A stretch of DNA of 64,000 nucleotides, taken from positions 13,988,501-14,052,500 of the forward strand of contig NC_088916.1 in NCBI RefSeq assembly GCF_963576675.1, in the 5' to 3' direction. The stretch is from Euphorbia lathyris (Eukaryota; Streptophyta; Magnoliopsida; Malpighiales; Euphorbiaceae). Under the pieces are notes generated by a model. The model was not told the origin of the DNA and made no database searches. It saw only the letters and a program-made list of their open reading frames with translations. A program made the translations under genes and the position numbers. Below are positions 1 through 9,664 of the stretch, piece after piece (positions within the stretch are counted from its first letter, which is position 1; each line of letters begins with the position of its first letter).

Positions 1-1862
1 AACACAGGAGAAGAAATACATACCTTAATTAAACTTCTCCAGCTGTCCGGGATTCTAGCTCTCTCAAGGCTCTCCATCAAGAAATCCCAATTAATTCGAT
101 CATAGGCCTTCTCTAAATCCAGCTTCAGAGACACAATGCCTTTCCTCCCCTTCCTAATCTTCATCGTGTGGACCATCTCTTGGGCGATCACCACATTATC
201 CATCATTTGTCTACCAGGCACAAAGCTACCCTGATTCTGACAAATGATCGCAGGAAGAATGCCATGGATTCTATTAGCCACAATCTTTGTAACAGTTTTG
301 TAAAGAACATTACAAAGACTGATAGGTCTCATATGCAAAAAGGAAGAAGGCTTATCAATCTTAGGAATCAGAACCAGGAGGGTTCTATTAACCAGCTCAA
401 TATCCTTCGAACCACTGAACACCCCCAAGATAAAATTATAGATGCCTTCCTTCACGACATCCCAATGCTTATGGTAAAAGCTCGCCGGAAGACCATCAAT
501 CCCAGGAGCTTTAGAAGCCCCAATGCTGAAGATAGCTTGGTCAATCTCTTTTCGGGAAATAGGTTGAAAGGCCTCCTGACTACAATCCTCACTGATTAAA
601 GGAAATGTAGCAATAGAGTGAGCCCTCTCCAAAAGAACAGGTTCCTCTTTGAACAGCTCTCTGTAGAAATCCAGGGCTAAGTTCCGAATAACCTCATCTT
701 CATAAACCCAATCACCATTAGAATCCTTAATGGCCTCAATTCTATTTCTCTGCCTTCTGATCAGGGTAGAGAGATGGAAGTATTTGGTATTACGATCCCC
801 ATCTCTAATCCAGGACTTCCGAGACTTCTGGAACCAAAGGAACTCCTCCTACCTAAGCACAGCCTCCAGCTCCTTCTGAAGGGTTCTGAGGAGGCCCTCA
901 AGGCTATGATCAAACCTCCCCTCCAACCTGCGTTGAATGCCCTCCATCCTCTTTAATAACTTGTTCTTCCTTCTGATAATATGCCCAAACACATTCCTAT
1001 TCCACCCCTGCACCTTATTCCTGAACCCTTCAGCAGCTTGCAGTACATACGAATGAGGTCTCCAACTCTCATGAACAAACTCTTTAAACTTAGGATGGGA
1101 CTCCCAAGCCAACTGATACCGGAACGGTCTCTTACCCCTAGGATGCTTACCTCTCAAAAGTCTAAACAAAATAGGACAATGATCCGAATGACGGAACGGG
1201 AGGTTCAACACAGAGCACTCGGGGAAGGAAGTTAGAGCTAAAACATTAGCGTAGACTTTGTCCAATCGAACAAAAGTATTATTACGCTTCCAAGTGAATT
1301 TATGACCAGAAGCCCCCAGATCGGAAAGCCCACATAAATCCATACTATTCTTGTGATGCAGACAGCGATTAACATAATGATTGGATCCCCCTCTCTGATC
1401 ACTCATAAAGGAGATATCATTAAAGTCACCCGCCACAAACCAGGGCTCCGAAATGCTGACACTCATAGAATAGAGAACCTCCCAGAGCCGTTTTCGATTA
1501 GACAAGATAGGGTCAGCATACACAAGGGTAATAAAAAAGGGAGTATTGCCGAAAATACTCACTTTACAATGAATGAACTGCTTATCCATGCTAAGAATAT
1601 CAAAATGAATCCGATCTGGCCTCCAAAAAAGCCAAATCCCCCCAGCTCGGCCAGTTGCCTCCGATCTAACACAGTGCCAGTTCTTAAACTTCTTAACCAC
1701 CTCATCTGCTTTCTCACCACTAATCTTAGTTTCCAAAAGAGCAAAACAAGATGGATTAAACTGCTTAATAAGATCATTAATATGGATACGGGTAGCCTTG
1801 CTAGCCGCACCCCTAACATTCCAAAATAACAAATCCATAGAAAGGAGGACAACTGACCACAC
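1..1862 (-). pseudogene. LINE-A ORF2: endonuclease plus partial reverse transcriptase, one nonsense codon
   Basis: The protein nicks target DNA and reverse-transcribes the element RNA. The first open part (849-1862, 337 codons) is an exonuclease-endonuclease-phosphatase domain: NVRG with N15, LLETK with E44, GDFND with D146 and N148, and SDHCP with D227 and H228, so all the usual catalytic positions are present. A natural start is the internal Met at residue 9 (MDLLFWNVRG). At 849-851 the frame hits TAG, but it continues uninterrupted below that with GDRNTKYFH, SKAPGIDGLP and LEKAYDR, which are standard LINE RT sequence. The stop sits where relatives usually have Gln, so a single CAG to TAG change is likely. 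The active-site FADD lies outside the window. ORF2 starts about 7 bp after ORF1. Confidence 0.9.
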
Positions 1863-1869
1863 CCCTACC

Positions 1870-3765
1870 CTAAGCCAGGTATTTACTAGGGGCTCCTGAG
1901 AGCCTTACCGAGGTACCCCCAGGCCCCCTCTTATCTGGAAACGCCAAAGTGTTAAGGCCACTTTTTTGTTTTCCTTTAAGCTTTTTCATATTAGTTTTGT
2001 TAACTCCCATAGATTTCCCAATCCTAGGATCAATACCAGGAACAGGAATACTAAGCTCATTTGATTTCTTCATCCTTCTAGCTGCAAGGGTCAGGGTCCC
2101 CCCCTGGGCTTCATCCTTAGAGACAAAAAGCGGGTTCACAGATTCAACCACCTTCTCGACTGGATCTACAGACTCCAATCCTGGAATACTCTGATCCATA
2201 TGATTCTCATCTTGGTCCGACTCTTGAACTTCCTCAATCATCAGGGCCCCAAATCTGGACCCAGGCAAGGCTACTGAAGAAACCTCAGCCTCCTTTCTAG
2301 CTTTGAGGACAGGCTTCTCTTTGACATTTGGAATAACAGTAGCTTTAGGAGAAAGGGACTTAGAATTTGTGTTGATATCAGGAGGACGATTGTGAACCAC
2401 TGCAGGTTGATTCCTACGTCTAGTGGACCTCTTTGCCACCATCCAGGGACCAAAGTTCCCTTCATATCCCTGGTTCCCTCCAGTAATTCGCACACTACTC
2501 TCAACCCTCTCTATAACAACCCTCTCCCTTTTAGGGCAACCCTCTTGAGAATGACCATACATGCCACAATCATAACAGATGTTATGTAAACCTTCATACT
2601 CAATAAAGAACACTTTATCCTGAACATAGAACTTTGAAAGTAAAGGTTTAGCCAGATCAACATCTATACATACCCTAGCAAACTTACCCCTAATGGCCCC
2701 AATCGTAGTCTTGTCCACATGGTGGACCTTACCAACCAAACATCCTATTTTACTCAGAAAGTTTTCACTGTAGTACTCAATGGGAAGGCCCGGGAATCTT
2801 ACCCAAGTCAAGATCCTGTTAACCGAACAGTCGTGAGGATTAAAATTAGGAACCCAAGGCCTTAAGGCCAAAACATGATTGGAAATGATATATGGGCCTC
2901 CCTTGATAACCGAATTATAATCCTCAACCCTGGTAAATTTAATGACATAGTAGTCATTTTCCAGGTCAGTAATACTGACTTTACCTTTCCTTGCCCACTG
3001 CGCTTGTATTCTTTGGGCAAAATAGTTAAAACTAATTCGCTTACCCAGGACAGTAACAATCAAAGACACCTTCCACTTCTCTCTAAGCTCACGCTTCTCT
3101 ACAGCGGAAAGTCTAATGACCGGACAGAGAGGATCGTCCTGGCCATTATCTTCCTCATCAGAATCCGAGAACATATCATCAGAATCTCCCACCATTAAAA
3201 CTTCCTCTAAAACCATCTCTTCCTCAGCCACCCCCATGACCGTGTCCTTCCAAGAGTTTTTACCAATCTCGCTCATCTGAACCCTAGGTATGGGGGAGAC
3301 CGTCTTCCCATGAGCTACTCCTACAACACCCACCCTTCCCGAATTATTAGAAACATCCAGACCCGAGGCAGCCTGCCTCCCCGTCGTAGCCCCTGCCTGC
3401 CCCTCACAGCCCGGAGGAGAGGATCCCGCGCAAGGCATTGCGCCGATAGCCCCAGCCCACTGCCCGGCCGAGGAGCCGGCAGTGCCCGACACTATCGATG
3501 CATAGCCCTGCGCCAGGCACCCCCCGCCCCACTTCTCCCCTCGAGATTGGGGGAGCCTTACCCCCGGCATCAGAAAACCCAGCCGCCCGTATCTCCCATT
3601 GATCCGCACCCAGCCGCGACAACCTTGCCGAATCTGCCGCCTGTGGATCGCAAAGATCCGTCCCCAGCCGCACGGGCGGCGCCCGCGAGAACCCTGCCGA
3701 CGCACCATCCATACCCACGAGATCCTTACCGATGCCCCTGGATTCCCCTGCCTCCACCCCGCCAA
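1870..3765 (-). CDS. LINE-A ORF1 protein (DUF4283 and CCHC zinc knuckle, RNA-binding)
   Basis: The 631-codon frame encodes the nucleic-acid-binding protein that packages LINE RNA. A DUF4283 domain spans about residues 225-375. It is followed by a zinc knuckle C397-x2-C400-x4-H405-x4-C410 and a basic, low-complexity C-terminal tail. The N-terminal 150 residues are Gly/Arg-rich and come from very GC-rich DNA. The same frame is open upstream to an ATG at 3946-3948, except for one TAG at 3781-3783, so the original start may have been 3948. A different frame (3404-3841) is also open and has a more ordinary composition, so a frameshift in the GC-rich part is an alternative. The DUF4283-knuckle part is secure; the N-terminus is not. 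Confidence 0.85.
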   Translation of the reverse strand: MAGWRQGNPGASVRISWVWMVRRQGSRGRRPCGWGRIFAIHRRQIRQGCRGWVRINGRYGRLGFLMPGVRLPQSRGEKWGGGCLAQGYASIVSGTAGSSAGQWAGAIGAMPCAGSSPPGCEGQAGATTGRQAASGLDVSNNSGRVGVVGVAHGKTVSPIPRVQMSEIGKNSWKDTVMGVAEEEMVLEEVLMVGDSDDMFSDSDEEDNGQDDPLCPVIRLSAVEKRELREKWKVSLIVTVLGKRISFNYFAQRIQAQWARKGKVSITDLENDYYVIKFTRVEDYNSVIKGGPYIISNHVLALRPWVPNFNPHDCSVNRILTWVRFPGLPIEYYSENFLSKIGCLVGKVHHVDKTTIGAIRGKFARVCIDVDLAKPLLSKFYVQDKVFFIEYEGLHNICYDCGMYGHSQEGCPKRERVVIERVESSVRITGGNQGYEGNFGPWMVAKRSTRRRNQPAVVHNRPPDINTNSKSLSPKATVIPNVKEKPVLKARKEAEVSSVALPGSRFGALMIEEVQESDQDENHMDQSIPGLESVDPVEKVVESVNPLFVSKDEAQGGTLTLAARRMKKSNELSIPVPGIDPRIGKSMGVNKTNMKKLKGKQKSGLNTLAFPDKRGPGGTSVRLSGAPSKYLA

Positions 3766-3948
3766 GCGCCCCGCCCCGATCTACACCAGGCGCACGCTCG
3801 CCGCCAACAAAACCTGCCTCACCCTTCTCGCCCCAAACCACCAGGCCGCCGCCCCCTTCCTTGCCGCAAATCCCCTCCAGATCTGACCCCCCCCCTTGCC
3901 GGCCATAGCCCCCCTCTCCCTAGATCTATCCCTAACACGCTTTACCAT

Positions 3949-3959
3949 GAACCCTAGCC

Positions 3960-3990
<31 letters not shown>

Positions 3991-4319
3991 TAGATCTAAC
4001 AGAGAGAAAAAGATCTAAAAGAGAGAAAAAGATCTAAAAGAGAGAAATAGATCTGAGAGAGAGAAGATAGATCTAAAAGAGAGAAAAAAGATCTAAAAGA
4101 GAGAAATAGATCTGAGAGAGAGAAGATAGATCTCAAAATTCTCCATCTTCATAAAAATTCTTCACCATGACAACAGATCTGAGAGAGAAAAGACAAATCT
4201 GAAAAAGAGAAGATAGATCTAAAAGAGAGAGAAAGATCTAAAAGAGAAGAGATAGATCTCAAAACTCTCAATCTTCATAAAAATTCTTCACCATGACAAC
4301 AGATCTGAGAGAGAGAAGA
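3949..4319 (-). repeat. LINE-A 5' UTR with GA/CT-rich tandem repeats
   Basis: The stretch starts with a (GA)n tract (3961-3986) and continues with short units such as AGATCTAAAAGAGAGAAA, so AGATCT recurs many times. A longer unit that includes CTTCATAAAAATTC and CACCATGACAACAGATCT occurs twice, 126 bp apart (from about 4129 and 4255). Read in LINE orientation it is a pyrimidine-rich leader that ends at the ORF1 start region. Tandem monomers in LINE 5' UTRs can act as internal promoter modules; that role is inferred here. Confidence 0.7.
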
Positions 4320-5072
4320 CCAATAATATACATTCACTCAGGAATTGTTAAATGTTTTCTAAGTGAATGAGTTTAAATGTTTTGATATTAATAAAAGTAT
4401 TGATAAGTTTAAAAGATTTCTTAAACATGTTTGGTCATTCCCAATTACACAGGAATTGTTTTCGTTTAAAATAAATTCTTTTGATACATATTAATTTGTA
4501 GAGGCGATTTTGGCCGCGTTAAGTGATTCTAACATGAACATTTGAAAAAAAAAAATTTGGTGCGGCTTCTCCAATAAAATTTATACATGATGGATATTGT
4601 TATTAATTAAAATATCATCAAGAGTGATTACATTTTGGAATTCAATAAATAGCAACGACTTATCTAAAATAAAAAAAATTCTCATAGTGAATTTCAATCT
4701 CTGCTAACAAAATATTATTTTTTACTGTTAGAACATTATCCTGATTTTTTTTTTGTATGAAAAATAAATTTTCTTACTTCCAATTAATATATCAAAGCCC
4801 TGACTAGTAATGGTCTCACAAACGTTCAACTTATAGCTTACTTCTACTTACTAACAATGAATAGGGTTTAATGTACAGATTGTCATCAAACTTGTGCAAA
4901 TGTTTCACTATAGTCATAAAAGATCAATTTGTACCATATAAGCCACAACTCTTTTACTTGGTTCATTTAAAGTCACAAATTCTACATTATGCCTAATAAG
5001 TACCCATAATAAAATATCCGCTTAGTTTAGTTTGATAAATTTAATTTAAAAAAACATGTTTTGTTTAAAGAA
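4320..5072. other. AT-rich noncoding gap with an old diverged copy of the duplicated segment edge
   Basis: No ORF or RNA gene was found. Bases around 4420-4515 resemble 5095-5190 in order and wording but have many substitutions, so an older relative of the left edge of the 2.5 kb duplication seems to lie here. Confidence 0.45.
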
Positions 5073-7609
5073 TATGTTTGAAGGATTTTTTTAGTAATTA
5101 AAATAACATGTTTTGTTCCGAATTATACATGAATTTTTTTTCATTTAACATAAAGTCTTTTAATAAATATTAAGTTGTATAGGAAGTTTTAGTTAGGTTT
5201 GTCGAAATGGGTTGACAGGTCATAAGGTTATCCTTTACATCTATTTATTAAACGGGTTGACACGACACGACTTGTGTATCAAACAGGTTGACGTGGGTTG
5301 ATTATTTTAACATGCTTAATTAAATGAATAAAAAATAAAATGACTGTTTGAGCAATCCAGGCCACTTGTAATGAGTAATATTAGCTTCAATATAATTTCT
5401 AAATTTTTAGCAGACATATTGACTCAGATCACGGGGAGAATTGTTTCTGATAATCAATTCGAGTTTATAAAAGGGCCAGTATCATCATTGTATTGTCGTT
5501 ACTTCAGAGGGCGCTAACTTCCTGAATAAGAATTAGTTCCGGGTAACATGTGTATGAAAATTGATATTGAGAAGGCTTTTGATACTTTGTTCTGGAACTT
5601 CCTACTGGAGGTACTTCATGCTTTTGGTTTTCCCCTCAAATTTGGTGTTGGGATACTGAATATCCTTTCCTTGGCTCGAATCTCCATCATGACAAACACG
5701 GGTATAAATGGCTATTTTTGTTGCTCACTAGACAACGAGATCCATTATCACCCATCTTATTGCAACGGATTTTTTTAGCCGTTTGCTGAATAGTTTGGTT
5801 GATCAAGGGAGGCTATCTCCAATTGTTTACTCAAGAACATGTGCTATACCCACTCATATGCTATTTGCAGACGTTGTTATTATCTTTTATACTGCAGAAT
5901 TGGCCAATTTTCATCTTTTGAACGAAGATTTTCTTTATATGGCTCACTCTCAAGTCAATATGTAAATTGGCAGAAGTTAGAGGTCTATTTTAGAAGCCAC
6001 GTTGATGTTAGGAGATGGTGTCTGTTGGTTGGAATCATAGGCATCTAAATCAAAGATCTCATGTTTAACTGCCTAGGTGTTCCGCTTTTTCAGGGGATCC
6101 TAAGGCAGCTCATCTTAGGATAATTACGGATAATGTAATTACTAACTTCTCCATGTCAGAATTCTTCAGAGAGCTTGATTGGTTCCTTTTATCCCAATTA
6201 GATTATTGGTTTGCTTAAATTATGAAAGCTGCAAGTCACGATTTATGCAATCAAAACTACTTACATGAGGGGGTGGGTGGGTTTTGGATTAAGAGTGATT
6301 CTTCCTAGGTGGTACATTTATTTAAAACCCAACTCTACACCATATAATGCCAATTGCAACGATGCTGATTCGTTACGTTAGGCATCCAAAACTGTTGCAA
6401 TTATGGCAAAAAATGGGCTAACACAATGATTTTGGTCATTAAATTCATCATGTAAAGGATAGTTTATAAACTAAAAAACTTACTATCCCTATATTTATAA
6501 ATACCAACAGATCTAACCAAATGCTTTTTTTTTAATAATTCCTAATTGATATTATATTTTTAGAAGCATTTAAAAAGATTCAAGATACTGTTAGTATAAA
6601 CCAATTGACTCTCGGATTTGAATACAATGGAATTAAAAAGCAAATAAACTGTAAAAAAAAAGTAAGAGATGCATCATTGTAATCTTAGAAAACACATATA
6701 ACTTCCAAACATAATAGATGTAAATGGAGATAGAGAAAATAAAAGACACCCAAAGAATAGCAACATTCAGGTCTCTACCTATGCAATCCATTGACGTGAA
6801 ACATACATAAAACATATATGTTTTGGAATCCATGACGCATAAAAATGCTTAGCATAAATGTGCATTGATCAAAGAAAAAAGAAACATATCTATCAGTTTA
6901 AATTGCAAAGAAGTGAAATAGAGAAAGAAATAACTGAACTATATAAACAAAATGTTAGAGACATGAAGCAGATTAAAAAAGAAACTTTACATCAAACTAA
7001 ATCCTACAAACAACATAGATAAAAACAACGAAAGAGGAGGAACCGTAATAGCTCATTCACGAATCCCTACTTCCCAAATTTTGATTAAATAAGAAGCCAT
7101 TTTTTAATTTTAAAAAAGGAATAGTATACTTAACTGACATATCCAAATTAAGAAGAAAATAAATAGAAAGAACATAAAATGAGAAATCAAGGCCAGAAAA
7201 AAAATATCTATAAATAAAAGTGAAGAAAAACCAATTGCTTGTGGAACCAATCCCAAACCAAAAGGAATTATTAAAGTGGAATCCAAAAACATCATGAAAA
7301 GAGAGGGATGAGGAGCACAGATCTGTGAAGAAATCCCCACATGCTTAGAACTTTATCCAGTGTCTCGACATAAATATCAACAACCGTTGGTCTGGTGGAA
7401 ATCACTTGAATAATTTGCAGTTAAGATCACAACATGGGGGAGGATGTTAGGGGTGGTTTGTGCAACTGTGCAGCCAAAGATGTCATAAATATTTATTACT
7501 TAAAAAAATATGTAATAAATATTATTTAAATTAATATTGTTATTCATATTTCTGGTTATTTACTTGGATAATGTTTTCATAACTTTTAATCTGGGATAAT
7601 GTGCAAAAA
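5073..7609 (+). repeat. Segmental duplication, copy 1 (about 2.54 kb)
   Basis: It matches 9665-12437 in direct orientation at roughly 95-97% by eye. It carries a dead LINE RT (5405-6310), then AT-rich noncoding sequence. The left edge, TATGTTTGAAGG, matches the base just after the copia LTR at 9664. The right edge stops about 18 bp into a MITE terminus (7592-7609), where copy 2 goes on into the whole MITE. Relative to copy 2 it lacks a 232-bp block (11186-11417) and about 11 bp near 6157. Confidence 0.9.
5405..6310 (+). pseudogene. Degenerate LINE reverse transcriptase (copy 1)
   Basis: Short open stretches in shifting frames read as LINE RT: a segment with TQITGRIVSDNQFEF, then KIDIEKAFDTLFWNFLLEVL (RT core helix), a region normally followed by the ADD box (here THMLFADV), and later CLGVPLFQG. 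Stops and frameshifts break it in many places and the YADD-type motif is lost. Copy 2 shares the same breaks, so it was dead before the segment was duplicated. Confidence 0.8.
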
Positions 7610-7610
7610 T

Positions 7611-7920
7611 TCCCATAGAAATACAACAGTACCGATTTATCGGGCGGGGTAGGGTGAGATTGCGTCTCTTCCCTACACGTAACCGGAAACCGAGCTTAGA
7701 ATCATCGCAGACCAATACCTTATCCGAACTTACCCGAATGGGTCAATTTGGAATCAAATCGGTGTCCAATCAGACCGTCAAACTGATTGGTGGCGACTCG
7801 AAAACCCATTGGATCAGTCTCCTTGGAGGGACTGTCTAACACCGTTGAAAACCAGTAGAGCGGGAGCCATATCGAAGAAATATATAAAGTTCGCGATCCG
7901 CGGGCACGGGCGCGACACAA
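7611..7920 (+). mobile_element. Fragment of a Tat/Ogre-like LTR
   Basis: This GC-richer island lies between the duplication and copia sequence. It contains GGTGGCGACTC and ends in a stretch with GACTGTCTAACA. The same phrases occur at the end of the large LTR at 52.69-52.85 kb (GGGTGGCGACTC, CTCGTCTAACA). It is probably the U5 end of a related LTR. No internal sequence is attached. Confidence 0.45.
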
Positions 7921-8268
7921 ACAAGTAAAATATACTCAACACACGTAACTCTATACCTATATGATAACTCTAATACCAATGTGCAATTTTGAGTAACAAC
8001 TATATGTTCCAAGCATTAAACTCTTCTGAAAGCTGACCTAGGCTCATCTGAATTAGATCTTGGAAGGTCTAGAATTGAACTAAGTCAGTATAGGCATGTC
8101 TTATTTTTACTCGATTAAATCTTAGAAGGTTTAGAGTTAATTTAAGTCAACAAATGCAACCCTTACGAGGGAGAAATTTCATAAGTATGAAAAGTGATTC
8201 AATCATGGGAAACTTTAATGCTGAGTTCCATAATTAAATATTTTTACCAACATCAAAATGGGGGAGTT
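7921..8268 (+). mobile_element. 3' internal end of a Ty1-copia (SIRE/Maximus-like) element with polypurine tract
   Basis: This noncoding tail leads to AAAATGGGGGAG (8255-8266), a typical polypurine tract, 2 bp before the LTR start. The pol genes and the 5' LTR are absent, so the element was truncated or recombined before 7921. Confidence 0.6.
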
Positions 8269-9664
8269 TGTTGAAACACATTTCCACATGATTTTGATTT
8301 CACAAAACTATTTAAGGTAATCCATGATTAAGACAATTAAATTTATGTGCTTTGATTCAATTGTACTAATGTGCTTGTTCAATGTTGAGTATAATTATAA
8401 ATAAGAACAGAAATAAAAAGTAAGACAAGACGAAGTCAGCATGAGACACATCACAAGCTGAGTAGAAGTATAACTCAGTATCATAGAAGATAAGTCTTCC
8501 TCAGAACAAACGCTTGTAGACGAAGCTGGCCAAAGACGCTGAGTGAAACGTTACTCAGTCTCCCATAGAAATAAAGAACAGAGGCAACGTCAATAAAGTC
8601 AAGTTGAGTGCTCGTCAGGACAGCGCGAATGATCCGTTTGCTAAAAGACAAGATCCGACAACTGTCTGCGCCAATACAGAAGCTTTGGAATTACGCCCAA
8701 AGACCTTTTCGAGATACATGGGTCAACTGGCATCTAGGTAAAGGACGAAACTGGCGCTAGAAGGCGAACCTGGAGGAAGAAGACAAGCCTGACGCCTGCC
8801 AATTTTAGACGACAGGATTAGCCTGCAAAATCTGTATGCTGACCAGTGAATGACGCAAAAAGACCGTTTGGATTCAACGGATAGATCCGAATTCAAATGA
8901 TTAAGCCATCAGATTTCACTATAAAAGGACAAGTTTATCTCTTGGATCTTTTGCCGAAATACAAAAGAGAAAAACATACATACAAGCACATACAAACAAG
9001 AAAAAGCAAATACTTACACCCAAATCTTATTTCTGTGTAAAAGTCTAGATTGAATTTGTAATCATCTAAAGTGTTCTTCATCTAGAAAGAACAAATCTGT
9101 ATCAATTGTAAAATTTGAGAGAGTGGTGCTGAGTACTCGGTTTTAGTACTCAGCGGTAGAGAAAATCTAAGTGTTTGGTTATATCGCTTAGTGGGGTTGA
9201 GTAGACGAATAGAGGAAGGTACTCTTGCATACTGAATTGCTTTGTAAACGGGTTGTGCTCTACCTTTAAAGAGCTCAGTATTGGATTGAAAAAGCCCGGG
9301 AGGATTCTGGGGACTGGACGTAGGCGGTGAGGCCGAACCAGGATAAGTCTGCTGAGTAATTTCTAACTATTTCTCTCAATATATATATGTATGTGTTGCT
9401 TGTTTAAATTACTTAGGATATAAATTGTATAAGCTGACACTGAGTAATCAGAGTGCTGAGTTGGAAGCTGACCTAAGTGTTATTTCCCAACTCACAAGTA
9501 AAACGGTTCTAATCAGCCTCTGAATAAAGCTGTCTTACATCTCTCTCGGCCGTGCTGACCAAAACTGAGATAAGTAAATTAAAGAATTGATTAAGTCAAC
9601 ATAATTAAGTGAAAACGTTACATTAGTTCCTAACCCCCCTGGAACTAATTACACGGGACCAACA
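8269..9664 (+). mobile_element. Ty1-copia LTR, 1396 bp
   Basis: It begins TGTTGAAACAC and ends GGGACCAACA, giving TGTTG/CAACA inverted ends, and follows a polypurine tract. A TATA-like ACTATAAAAGG lies near 8920-8930. Downstream, at 9665, the duplicated segment begins immediately. No second LTR is in the window, so age cannot be estimated from an LTR pair. Confidence 0.8.

Larger units (their letters stand above)
1..4319 (-). mobile_element. LINE-A: nearly full-length non-LTR retrotransposon, 3' end beyond the window
   Basis: The order on the minus strand is a repeat-rich 5' UTR (4319-3949), ORF1 with DUF4283 and a CCHC knuckle, a gap of about 7 bp, then ORF2 with an AP-type endonuclease and the start of a reverse transcriptase that leaves the window at base 1. 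This is the usual layout of plant L1-type LINEs. The RT catalytic FADD box, RNase H, poly-A tail and target-site duplication would all lie left of base 1, so insertion age and boundaries cannot be judged. The element is little damaged: one nonsense codon in ORF2 and one possible one near the N-terminus of ORF1. Confidence 0.9.

Noticed and set aside
168..1829. Plus-strand ORFs of 143, 84 and 158 codons
   Set aside because: They are antisense shadows of LINE-A ORF2.
6633..7340. Hydrophobic minus-strand ORFs (66 and 76 codons) repeated at 11461-12167
   Set aside because: They are AT-rich chance frames inside the duplicated noncoding segment; copies differ in length and frame.
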